Of a stretch of 5,520 bases of DNA, positions 1-5,478 are shown piece after piece. A program made the translations under genes and the position numbers. The stretch is from Verrucomicrobia bacterium UBA6354 (lineage in GTDB: Bacteria; Verrucomicrobiota; Kiritimatiellia; RFP12; UBA1067): contig DJRS01000106.1 in assembly GCA_002440145.1 (NCBI GenBank), positions 342 through 5,861 on the forward strand, given 5' to 3'. Position 1 is the stretch's first letter. Every line of letters begins with the position of its first letter. A model generated the notes under the pieces. It had not been told where the DNA came from and searched no databases. It saw only the letters and a list, made by a program, of their open reading frames with translations.

Positions 1-974
1 CCGAGGTAGGCCTGCATCTCCGGGCTGACCGCCCCGATGCGCGAGCGGATGTCCGACAGCGCCACGCCATTCCCGCGCGGCAAGCCGAAAATCTTGATGT
101 CCACGGCATACGCCCACGGACTGTCCCCCGTGATGAGCGCGAAGAGCGTCGTCTTGCCGGAGCCGTTCTCGCCACGCAAAACCCAATGTTCGCCCTGACG
201 CACGGTCCAGTTGAAGTGGCTGAAGAGCCGGCGTCCGCCGTAGTCCAGGGAAAGATCGCGAATCTCGATCACCGGCGGGCCGCCGGACGGTCTGCCCGCC
301 CGGCGGGCGGGTGCCTGGGACGCGTCGGGCGCCTCGTCCGGGGTGGGGGTAAACGGCACGAGGCTCGCCCGTCCCTTTTTGTCCAGCCGGACGGCGCGCG
401 TGACGCATTCGGGCCACTCGTCCGCATGGTGGCACGCCATCAGAATGGCCAGCCCACGCTTGGCGAGCGCCTGCAAGACGTCCTTCAATTTCGCGCGTTG
501 CGCCGGATCCAGCCCCGCCGCCGGGTCGTCCAGGATGAGGAGTTTCGGATTCTTCGCGAGCGCCCGCGTCAGGAGCACCCGCCGCGTTTCGCCGTTGGAA
601 AGGGAAATGAGCGGACGCTCCCAAAACTTGCGCACGTCCGTCAGGCGAACAAGCCGCGCCAGGCGCTCCTTGAAGGCACGCTTGGTTTCCGGCGGTTTCG
701 CCCCGACTTCGTAGGGATTGATGCCGTAGACTTCTTCATAGGAGAGGAAATCCGCGACGGTCTCGCCGCCTTCCTCATAGTAACGCGCCTGCGGCCAGCC
801 GGTCGCTTGGGCGAAGCCGGCGTGCGCGGCGAAACTCAGAAGCGCGGCGGAATCCGCCCACTCGTCCGACTGCGCCAGCCGGCGGCACCAATCGGACCGC
901 ACGTCCGCGTCCGGTCCCGTAACCGCGCGCATTTCGCCCGCGGGCGGCAAAAGATCTAGCGTCCCAGTATGCAC
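1..974 (-). CDS. ModF/PhrA-like tandem ABC ATPase, C-terminus cut off by window edge
   Basis: Soluble ABC-type ATPase with two nucleotide-binding domains (NBDs) and no membrane segment in the 324 codons visible. NBD1 (about residues 1-200) has signature LSNGE at 125-129, Walker B LLILDD at 145-150, D-loop GLDP at 154-157 and an HH switch at 182-183. A Pro/Ala-rich linker (about 205-235) leads to NBD2, which has an intact Walker A GENGSGKT at 268-275 and continues past the window edge. The order and the phrase NGETRR resemble E. coli ModF. GTG at 974 is chosen because GGGGAA lies 6 bases upstream and because only this start includes the segment AGEMRAVTG, which aligns with the strand and P-loop that open an ABC domain. 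In that P-loop the motif is degenerate (GPDADVRS) and the Walker B glutamate is Asp150. ATG at 932 is the alternative start. The gene overlaps the metF end by 19 bases, so co-transcription is likely. The substrate or partner is unknown; ModF-like proteins are only loosely tied to molybdate uptake or photorepair. Confidence 0.85.
   Translation of the reverse strand, partial: MHTGTLDLLPPAGEMRAVTGPDADVRSDWCRRLAQSDEWADSAALLSFAAHAGFAQATGWPQARYYEEGGETVADFLSYEEVYGINPYEVGAKPPETKRAFKERLARLVRLTDVRKFWERPLISLSNGETRRVLLTRALAKNPKLLILDDPAAGLDPAQRAKLKDVLQALAKRGLAILMACHHADEWPECVTRAVRLDKKGRASLVPFTPTPDEAPDASQAPARRAGRPSGGPPVIEIRDLSLDYGGRRLFSHFNWTVRQGEHWVLRGENGSGKTTLFALITGDSPWAYAVDIKIFGLPRGNGVALSDIRSRIGAVSPEMQAYL
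272..308. repeat. Two adjacent GC-only interrupted palindromes in the ABC linker
   Basis: Arms 272-278 and 280-286 (CCGGCGG / CCGCCGG) are a perfect inverted repeat around one base. Arms 294-300 and 302-308 (GCCCGCC / GGCGGGC) form a second, also around one base. Both lie in the Pro/Ala/Arg/Gly-rich inter-domain linker of the ABC ATPase, where the protein constraint is low. They may be a chance product of GC-rich linker codons. Confidence 0.4.
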
Positions 975-1822
975 TTCAGATTCCCCATGATGCGCTCGGC
1001 GATATCGGGCTTGTTCATCGTGTAGACATGCACGCCGTTCACGCCGTTGGCGAAAAGGTCAATAATCTGCTCCGTCGCGTAGGCGATTCCCGCCTCCGTC
1101 ATGGACGCCGGGTCGTCTCCGAAGCGGTCCACTATCGCCTTGAAGCGCGCCGGCAGGAAGGAGCCCGAGAGCTGGCAGATGCGCGCGATCTGCTTCGCGT
1201 TCGTCACGGGCATGATGCCCGCCAGGACCGGCACACGGATGCCGCGCCCGAGAAGCTTGGAAAGATACGCGTAGAAGATATTGTTGTCGAAAAACATCTG
1301 CGAGACGAGGAAGTCCAGCCCCGCGTCCACCTTCTCCTTGATGTGCGCGAGGTCGTCCGCGATGTGCGCGCATTCCGGATGGCACTCGGGGTAGCACGCG
1401 CCGCCCAGGCAGAAGCCGCGCCCGTCCAGAAAGCGCACCAGGTCGACTGCGTGGGCGAAATCGCCGGGCATGTCCGCCGGCGTCATCCCGGGCGGACAGT
1501 CGCCGCGCAGGCAGAGGATGTTGGATACGCCGCGCGCGGCGAGTTTGGCGACCTCCTCCTCCACACGCGCCCGGGTGGAGGAAAGGCAGGTCAGGTGCGC
1601 GAGGGACGGCACGCCGCAATCCTGCACGAACGAGGCGACGTCCGCCGTGTTGACGTTCGCGCCGCCGCCCGCGCCGTAGGTGACCGATATGAAACTCGGT
1701 TTCAACTCCGCCAGGCGCCGGACCGCCTCCTTCACGGGCGCGGCGGGCGCGTCCTTCTTGGGCGGGAAGATTTCGAAGGAAATCTCCGGTTTGCCGTCGT
1801 CGATCAGATTGCGTATCTTCAT
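956..1822 (-). CDS. metF: 5,10-methylenetetrahydrofolate reductase
   Basis: Flavin (FAD) enzyme that reduces 5,10-methylene-THF to 5-methyl-THF, the methyl donor for methionine synthase; cytosolic. The product has 288 residues, close to E. coli MetF (296), and fills a single TIM-barrel domain with no C-terminal regulatory extension. Family landmarks appear in order: SFEIFPPK with Glu17 matching the catalytic Glu28 of E. coli, SVTYGAGG at 46-53, LRGD with Asp108 matching E. coli Asp120 near the flavin, ACYPECHPE at 142-150, SQMFFDN with Gln175 in the folate site, GIMPVTN at 202-208, and HVYTMN near the C-terminus. ATG at 1822 is preceded by GGGAGAG with a 4-base spacer, plus a second AGGAG further up. 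Cysteines 138, 143, 147 and 151 cluster around the YPE motif, which is more than in enterobacterial MetF. It starts 74 bases after fusA ends, and its last 19 bases overlap the ABC gene. No SAM or folate riboswitch is recognisable in the short gap. Confidence 0.96.
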   Translation of the reverse strand: MKIRNLIDDGKPEISFEIFPPKKDAPAAPVKEAVRRLAELKPSFISVTYGAGGGANVNTADVASFVQDCGVPSLAHLTCLSSTRARVEEEVAKLAARGVSNILCLRGDCPPGMTPADMPGDFAHAVDLVRFLDGRGFCLGGACYPECHPECAHIADDLAHIKEKVDAGLDFLVSQMFFDNNIFYAYLSKLLGRGIRVPVLAGIMPVTNAKQIARICQLSGSFLPARFKAIVDRFGDDPASMTEAGIAYATEQIIDLFANGVNGVHVYTMNKPDIAERIMGNLKCILGR

Positions 1823-1839
1823 CGTACTCTCCCACTCCT

Positions 1840-1874
1840 AAAAAGAAGAGCGACTCGCTTGTGGCGGGCCGCTC
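1840..1874 (-). terminator. Possible weak intrinsic terminator between fusA and metF
   Basis: Read on the minus strand, GAGCG (1874-1870) can pair with CGCTC (1852-1848) around a 17-base loop, with two G-U pairs extending the stem. The run TTCTTTTT (1847-1840) follows directly. The stem is short and the loop long, so termination would be partial at best. If it works, it separates fusA expression from metF and the ABC gene. The T-run ends just before the metF ribosome site. Confidence 0.3.
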
Positions 1875-1896
1875 CCTTTCGCACAGCGTGCAGACT

Positions 1897-3996
1897 TTAG
1901 TCCGCGCTCGGGCGGACCTTGCCTTCCTTGATGCGCTTGGCGATGACCTGCTCGGCGATGGCCTTCGGCACGGCCTCGTACTGCTTGAAGATCATCGTGA
2001 AGGTGCCGCGGCCCTGCGTGACCGTGCGGATGGCGTTCGAGTAGCCGAACATTTCCCCGAGCGGGACCGTCGCCTTGATGAGCTTGACGCCCGCGCGGTC
2101 TTCCATGCCCTCGACGCGTCCGCGGCGCTGGTTGATGGAGCCGTTCGCCGCGCCCATGTACGCCTCGGGAACCGCGACTTCGACGTCCATCATCGGCTCG
2201 AGGAGTTGCGGTTTCGCCTTGAGGAACGCCTGCTTGAAGCACTGGCGGGCGCACTCGATGAACGCGAATTCGTTCGAGTCGACCTCGTGGTACGAACCGA
2301 AGTACACCGTCACCTTGACGTCCACGACCGGGAAGCCGCCGAGCGGGCCGGCCTCGAGAGCCTTCTTGACGCCCTTCTCGACCGCCGGAATGTATTCCGT
2401 CGGGATCACGCCGCCCTTGACCTCGTTGACGAACTCGAAGCCCTTGCCCGGCTCCTGCGGCTCGACGCGCAGACAGACGTGCGCGTACTGGCCGCGGCCG
2501 CCGGACTGCTTGACGTGCTTGTACTCGTTCTCGACCTTGGTCGTGACCGTTTCGCGGTAGGCGACCTGCGGCGCGCCCACGTCGCAGTCGACGTTGAACT
2601 CGCGTTTCAGGCGGTCCACGATGACTTCCAGGTAGAGTTCGCCCATGCCGGCGATGATCGTCTCGCTCGTTTCCTTGTCGAAGCTGACGACGAAGGTCGG
2701 GTCTTCCATAGCGAGCGCGTGGAGCGCCACGCCGAGCTTCTCGTTGTCGCCGCGGGATTTCGGCTTGACCGCGACCGAGATGACCGGCGCCGGGAAGTCG
2801 ATGGACTCGAGCGTGATCGGGTGCTCCGGATCGCAGAGCGTGTCGCCCGTGCGCGTCTGGGTCAGGCCGACGCACGCCACGATGTCGCCCGTGCGCGCTT
2901 CTTCGAGCGGCTCGTGCTTGTTCGCGTGCATGCGGAAGAGGCGGGAAATGCGCTGTTCCTGGTTGATCGTCGAGTCGAGCATCTCCGCGCCGAGCTTCAT
3001 GATGCCCGAGTAGACGCGGACGAACGTGATCTTGCCCATGTTCTTGTCGGACATGATCTTGAACGCGAGACCGCAGAACGGCGCGTCGTCGCTGACCGGG
3101 CGGATTTCCTCGGGATTGTCCTGCGAAACGGCCGGACCCGCGTCGAGCGGCGAAGGCAGATAGTCGCAGACGCCGTCGAGGAGCTGCTGCACGCCCTTGT
3201 CCTTGAACGCGCTGCCGCAGAACGCCGGCGTGATCTTGCGCGCCAGACAGCCCTTGCGGATCGCCTTCTTGATTTCGTCCGTCGTGAGCTCTTCGCCCGC
3301 GAAGAACTTCTCCATCAGCGCGTCGTCCTGCTCGGCGGCGGCTTCGACCATCTTCTGGTGGTATTCCTCGGCCTTGATCTTGTATTCCTCGGGGATTTCC
3401 TTCTCGATGACCGTCTTGCCGAGGCTCTTCATGTCATAGTAGAGCGCCTTCATCGAGATGAGGTCGATCACGCCCTCGAACGTCTCCGCCGCGCCGATCG
3501 GAATCACCATCGGGACGGGGTTGGCGTGGAGCTGCGTGCGCATCTGGTCCATCACGTTGTAGAAGTTCGCGCCCACGCGGTCCATCTTGTTGACGAACGC
3601 GATCTTCGGCACTTTGTACTTCTCGCTCTGGCGCCACACCTGCTCGGACTGGGGCTGCACGCCGCCGACCGCGCAGTACAGCGCGACCGCGCCGTCCAAA
3701 ACGCGGAGCGAACGCTCCACTTCGGCCGTGAAGTCCACGTGTCCGGGGGTGTCGATCAACGAAAGGCGGTACTGCCCCCACGTCACGCACGTCGCAGCGG
3801 ACTGGATCGTGATGCCGCGCTCCTGCTCCTGGACCATGAAGTCCATCGTCGCCGCGCCATCGTGCACTTCGCCGATCTTGTAGTTCTTGCCGGAATAGTA
3901 AAGGATTCGCTCGGACGTCGTCGTCTTGCCGCCGTCGATGTGGGCCATGATGCCGAAGTTGCGCACTCTTTCGAGTGGAATGTCACGTTTTGCCAT
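1897..3996 (-). CDS. fusA: Translation elongation factor G
   Basis: GTPase that drives tRNA-mRNA translocation on the ribosome and, with RRF, ribosome recycling. The 699-residue length fits the family (about 690-705). The G domain has P-loop AHIDGGKTT at 18-26, RGITI at 60-64 (G2), DTPGH at 82-86 (G3), NKMD at 136-139 (G4) and GSA at 261-263 (G5). Domain II follows from about 290, domain III contains the AGMGEL stretch near 449-454, and domain IV carries the tip loop GSYHEVDSNE with His570, equivalent to E. coli His583. Domain V ends in the FTMIFKQYE strand near 666-674. ATG at 3996 is chosen because it gives the normal MAKR N-terminus and follows AAGGAG (4006-4001) with a 4-base spacer; the longer frame to a TTG at 4056 would begin inside the promoter. 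The P-loop has Gly22 where most EF-Gs have Ala, and MGELYL replaces the common MGELHL. It is not flanked by rpsL, rpsG or tuf here. Confidence 0.97.
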   Translation of the reverse strand: MAKRDIPLERVRNFGIMAHIDGGKTTTSERILYYSGKNYKIGEVHDGAATMDFMVQEQERGITIQSAATCVTWGQYRLSLIDTPGHVDFTAEVERSLRVLDGAVALYCAVGGVQPQSEQVWRQSEKYKVPKIAFVNKMDRVGANFYNVMDQMRTQLHANPVPMVIPIGAAETFEGVIDLISMKALYYDMKSLGKTVIEKEIPEEYKIKAEEYHQKMVEAAAEQDDALMEKFFAGEELTTDEIKKAIRKGCLARKITPAFCGSAFKDKGVQQLLDGVCDYLPSPLDAGPAVSQDNPEEIRPVSDDAPFCGLAFKIMSDKNMGKITFVRVYSGIMKLGAEMLDSTINQEQRISRLFRMHANKHEPLEEARTGDIVACVGLTQTRTGDTLCDPEHPITLESIDFPAPVISVAVKPKSRGDNEKLGVALHALAMEDPTFVVSFDKETSETIIAGMGELYLEVIVDRLKREFNVDCDVGAPQVAYRETVTTKVENEYKHVKQSGGRGQYAHVCLRVEPQEPGKGFEFVNEVKGGVIPTEYIPAVEKGVKKALEAGPLGGFPVVDVKVTVYFGSYHEVDSNEFAFIECARQCFKQAFLKAKPQLLEPMMDVEVAVPEAYMGAANGSINQRRGRVEGMEDRAGVKLIKATVPLGEMFGYSNAIRTVTQGRGTFTMIFKQYEAVPKAIAEQVIAKRIKEGKVRPSAD

Positions 3997-4026
3997 TTTT
4001 CTCCTTAGTTCAAACAGTGAGCATAT

Positions 4027-4056
4027 ATTATACCGAAAATGTGCCTCCGAACGCAA
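4027..4056 (-). promoter_or_regulatory. Sigma-70-type promoter of fusA
   Basis: On the minus strand a perfect TATAAT (4032-4027) is preceded by TTGCGT (4056-4051) with an 18-base spacer. The -35 matches consensus only in its TTG. Transcription would start near 4020, leaving a leader of about 24 bases that contains the AAGGAG ribosome site. There is therefore little room for a riboswitch or ribosomal-protein operator. Confidence 0.65.
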
Positions 4057-4236
4057 GAGGAATTTTCAACTTTTATCCATAAATAGCCGAAAGACGGCGG
4101 AAAAGCGTAAAAAGTCCGCATAAACGGCCTTTCCTCCCGCCCTGCGCACCCGCCCCCGGACCGCAAGACGGAAGTTCGCGGGAGCGCGATGCCCGGCCGG
4201 GCGCCGCGATTGCCGGACCTGAAACTCCGCCTGCCC
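4057..4236. other. Divergent intergenic stretch, no gene seen
   Basis: This lies between the fusA promoter and the promoter of the plus-strand unit. No convincing ORF, tRNA or known RNA could be read on either strand. An AT-richer part (about 4060-4125) gives way to a GC-rich part (4130-4225) that contains the perfect 12-base palindrome GCCCGGCCGGGC at 4191-4202. The minus-strand frame open at 4253-4005 runs through the fusA promoter and resembles nothing I know. Confidence 0.5.
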
Positions 4237-4246
4237 TGAAATTTCA
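4237..4246. promoter_or_regulatory. Palindrome against the -35 element, candidate operator
   Basis: TGAAATTTCA is a perfect 10-base palindrome that ends one base before the proposed -35 TTGCAT of the plus-strand promoter. Its position fits a regulator binding site or an AT-rich upstream element. A single 10-base palindrome can also occur by chance. Confidence 0.3.
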
Positions 4247-4247
4247 C

Positions 4248-4276
4248 TTGCATTTACTCCATGAATATGCTATCAT
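4248..4276 (+). promoter_or_regulatory. Extended -10 promoter for the HU-like gene leader
   Basis: TTGCAT (4248-4253), a 17-base spacer and TATCAT (4271-4276), preceded by TG one base upstream (4268-4269), form an extended -10 promoter. Initiation would be near 4283, giving a leader of about 360 bases before the HU-like start codon. No equally good promoter was found closer to that gene. A perfect TTGACA at 4311-4316 has no -10 at a usable distance. Confidence 0.55.
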
Positions 4277-4315
4277 CTTTATGTCGGTTCGAAAAAGAAG
4301 ATCGGCGATGTTGAC

Positions 4316-4441
4316 ATGTTGCGCCGTATTGTCCGTCCGCAAGACGGTCGACCGTCAATAAACACTGAGATCTTATCGGATATTAAACAAATGTCGTTTA
4401 AAGAAGCAAATGAAAGCGAGGTGAGGCGTATGGAAGACTAG
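4316..4441 (+). CDS. Candidate small protein, 41 residues, hypothetical
   Basis: The frame runs from ATG 4316 to TAG 4439-4441, about 33 bases after the predicted transcription start. The product starts MLRRIVRPQDG and ends VRRMED; it is charged, with a basic N-terminal part and an acidic middle, and has no signal peptide or membrane segment. There is no strong Shine-Dalgarno match (only GAAGA too far upstream), which lowers confidence. Its stop codon sits two bases before a strong stem-loop (from 4444). It could be a leader peptide, a decayed gene end, or chance. I recognise no family. Confidence 0.3.
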   Translation: MLRRIVRPQDGRPSINTEILSDIKQMSFKEANESEVRRMED

Positions 4442-4443
4442 TC

Positions 4444-4514
4444 CGGGCGCGCGTACGGCCGGCTTCCCGGTTTGGAAGTCGCGTCGCAGGGCCCGCCCGA
4501 AAAACCGTGTTTTT
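4444..4514 (+). other. Strong RNA stem-loop in the leader, possible attenuator
   Basis: CGGGCG (4444-4449) can pair with CGCCCG (4494-4499). Inside, 4456-4467 pairs with 4474-4486 as a 12-pair stem with two G-U pairs and one bulged C (4482), capped by the loop CGGTTT. Next is AAAAAC (4500-4505) facing GTTTTT (4509-4514) around three bases. The element stands out because flanking leader sequence is AT-rich. The T-run is separated from the GC stem by about ten bases, so it is not a textbook terminator, but premature termination or a processed RNA is conceivable. Confidence 0.45.
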
Positions 4515-4548
4515 GAATCTAATGGACTCTTATGAGAGGAAGAGTAAT

Positions 4549-4665
4549 ATGAATCGTACATTATCGACCAGCAAATGGTCAACCGAAAAATACATTAACC
4601 AGCCGAAAGGCGCAGACTCCCTGCACAAGGGAAGAAAGAGATGCAATGATTATTGCAGAAAATGA
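4549..4665 (+). CDS. Candidate small basic protein overlapping the HU-like gene start
   Basis: The 38-residue frame starts at ATG 4549, behind GAGAGGA (4534-4540) with an 8-base spacer, which is the best ribosome site in the leader. It ends at TGA 4663-4665. The product starts MNRTLSTSKW and ends RKRCNDYCRK, is strongly basic and has two cysteines near the end. ATG 4522, in the same frame, would give 47 residues, but then the ribosome site lies inside the coding region. Its last 20 bases overlap the HU-like gene in another frame, so ribosomes reading it would pass over that gene's start. This arrangement suits translational coupling or a leader peptide. I recognise no family. Confidence 0.4.
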   Translation: MNRTLSTSKWSTEKYINQPKGADSLHKGRKRCNDYCRK

Positions 4666-5413
4666 TAAAAACAACAGGACCGTCATCGAGTTCGATACGG
4701 TCCGCGTAAACTCCAGGATGGGCGGCGAAACGAACCGCCATTGGCTGAAGGCCCGTCCGAGCGGCATGAAATCCGACAAGGCCGTCTTCCAGGAAGCGGT
4801 CGAGGCGTGCTCGCTCAACGTCAAGCCGAAGGCCGCCGCCTACCTGTTCGACGCCGTCCTTTCGACGGCCGTGGCCAAGGTGGCGGAAGACGGCGTGCCG
4901 CGCCGGATCGGCGACCTGATCAAGGTCTACCCGGTCATCAAGGGCACGGTGGAAGGCCCCTACAGTCCGTACAACCCCGAGACCTGCGCGTGCCTCGTCG
5001 CCATCAGCATGCTCGGTGGACTGGAGAAAAACGTCAAGACGGAGAACATCCGGTTCGTCAACCGGCGCCCCGGTCTCGTCGTGGCGTTCGAAAAGCTCAT
5101 GTCCGTGGGCCTCTCGTATGACGGCACGATCGCCAAGGCGAAGCAAATCCGCGCCGTCGGCACGAACATCCAGTACGATGCCGCGATTGGGGATTCCGCC
5201 GCGGTGGAGTGGACCGAAGACGGCGAGACGAAGTCCATCCCGCTCGTGCCCGCCGAGCAGGACGACACCTGCCTCACGTTCGACTGGCCCGCGGCGCTTG
5301 ACGAGGTGCCGGCCGACACCGAGCTGACCTTCGTCTTCCGCACGCGCGCCGGCATTCCGGATGCCGCGGTGCAGGTCAATAAGATGACCGTCAAACTCGT
5401 AACAGGGGAATAA
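4646..5413 (+). CDS. HU/IHF-like DNA-binding protein with C-terminal DUF4469-type Ig-like domain
   Basis: The 255-residue protein has no signal peptide or membrane segment and is probably nucleoid-associated. Residues about 30-140 read as a non-canonical HU/IHF-like domain: two N-terminal helices, the phrase RRIGDLIKVYPVIKG (86-100) where HU has its first strands, and ENIRFVN (133-139) near the end. Residues about 160-252 are rich in short beta strands (AVEWTEDGE, LTFDWP, LTFVFRTRAG) as in the Ig-like DUF4469 domain that follows HU-like domains in Bacteroidota and PVC bacteria. This assignment is from memory of the family, not a search. ATG 4646 follows AAGAAAGAG (4632-4640) by 5 bases, a modest site, with a stronger AAGGGA further up. 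The first ten codons are AT-rich, which favours initiation. The long leader, overlapping small ORF and own terminator indicate a single-gene unit or the end of a small one. DNA target and role are unknown. Confidence 0.8.
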   Translation: MIIAENDKNNRTVIEFDTVRVNSRMGGETNRHWLKARPSGMKSDKAVFQEAVEACSLNVKPKAAAYLFDAVLSTAVAKVAEDGVPRRIGDLIKVYPVIKGTVEGPYSPYNPETCACLVAISMLGGLEKNVKTENIRFVNRRPGLVVAFEKLMSVGLSYDGTIAKAKQIRAVGTNIQYDAAIGDSAAVEWTEDGETKSIPLVPAEQDDTCLTFDWPAALDEVPADTELTFVFRTRAGIPDAAVQVNKMTVKLVTGE

Positions 5414-5424
5414 TCCGGCAAAAC

Positions 5425-5440
5425 CCGTCTTTCTGGACGG
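5425..5440 (+). other. Small hairpin preceding the terminator
   Basis: CCGTC (5425-5429) pairs with GACGG (5436-5440) around TTTCTG. AAA before it and TTT after it can extend the stem with one bulged C. It lies 11 bases after the HU-like stop codon and three bases before the main terminator stem, and may protect or assist 3' end formation. Confidence 0.5.
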
Positions 5441-5443
5441 TTT

Positions 5444-5478
5444 GAGGATGAAGGGAACACCCTTCATCCTCTTTTTTT
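5444..5478 (+). terminator. Strong intrinsic terminator of the HU-like gene
   Basis: A perfect 12-pair stem, GAGGATGAAGGG (5444-5455) with CCCTTCATCCTC (5460-5471), has the tetraloop AACA and is followed directly by seven T (5472-5478). It lies 30 bases after the TAA. Almost no A-run precedes the stem, so it should act mainly on plus-strand transcripts. Nothing could be identified in the remaining bases to 5520. Confidence 0.95.

Noticed and set aside
186..959. A 257-codon plus-strand frame opposite the ABC ATPase
   Set aside because: The minus strand carries intact ABC motifs across the whole stretch, so the plus frame is a shadow.
1028..1900. A 290-codon plus-strand frame across metF
   Set aside because: It is antisense shadow of a clear metF, with no family match.
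1838..2875. A 345-codon minus-strand frame overlapping fusA
   Set aside because: It is a shifted-frame shadow of fusA with extreme Arg/Gly content and no family resemblance.
1861..4008. A 715-codon open frame on the plus strand
   Set aside because: It is antisense to fusA over nearly its full length, has an Arg/Asp/Val/Leu-rich shadow composition, and has no ribosome site. It results from the GC-rich codon use of fusA.
4005..4253. An 82-codon minus-strand frame upstream of fusA
   Set aside because: It runs through the fusA promoter and ends just before fusA, and its sequence resembles no family.
4283..4300. GGTTCGA resembling a tRNA T-loop
   Set aside because: The flanking bases cannot form the 5-pair T-stem, and no acceptor or anticodon arm could be found.
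4311..4316. Perfect -35 hexamer TTGACA
   Set aside because: No -10-like hexamer lies 16-18 bases downstream; the nearest AT-rich hexamer (TATTGT) is only 10 bases away.
4281..4361. A 26-codon frame from ATG 4281
   Set aside because: The ATG lies at or before the predicted transcription start and has no ribosome site, so it would have to be leaderless.
4595..5467. A 290-codon minus-strand frame opposite the HU-like gene
   Set aside because: It would start inside the terminator hairpin and has shadow composition. The plus frame has a ribosome site and a recognisable domain order.
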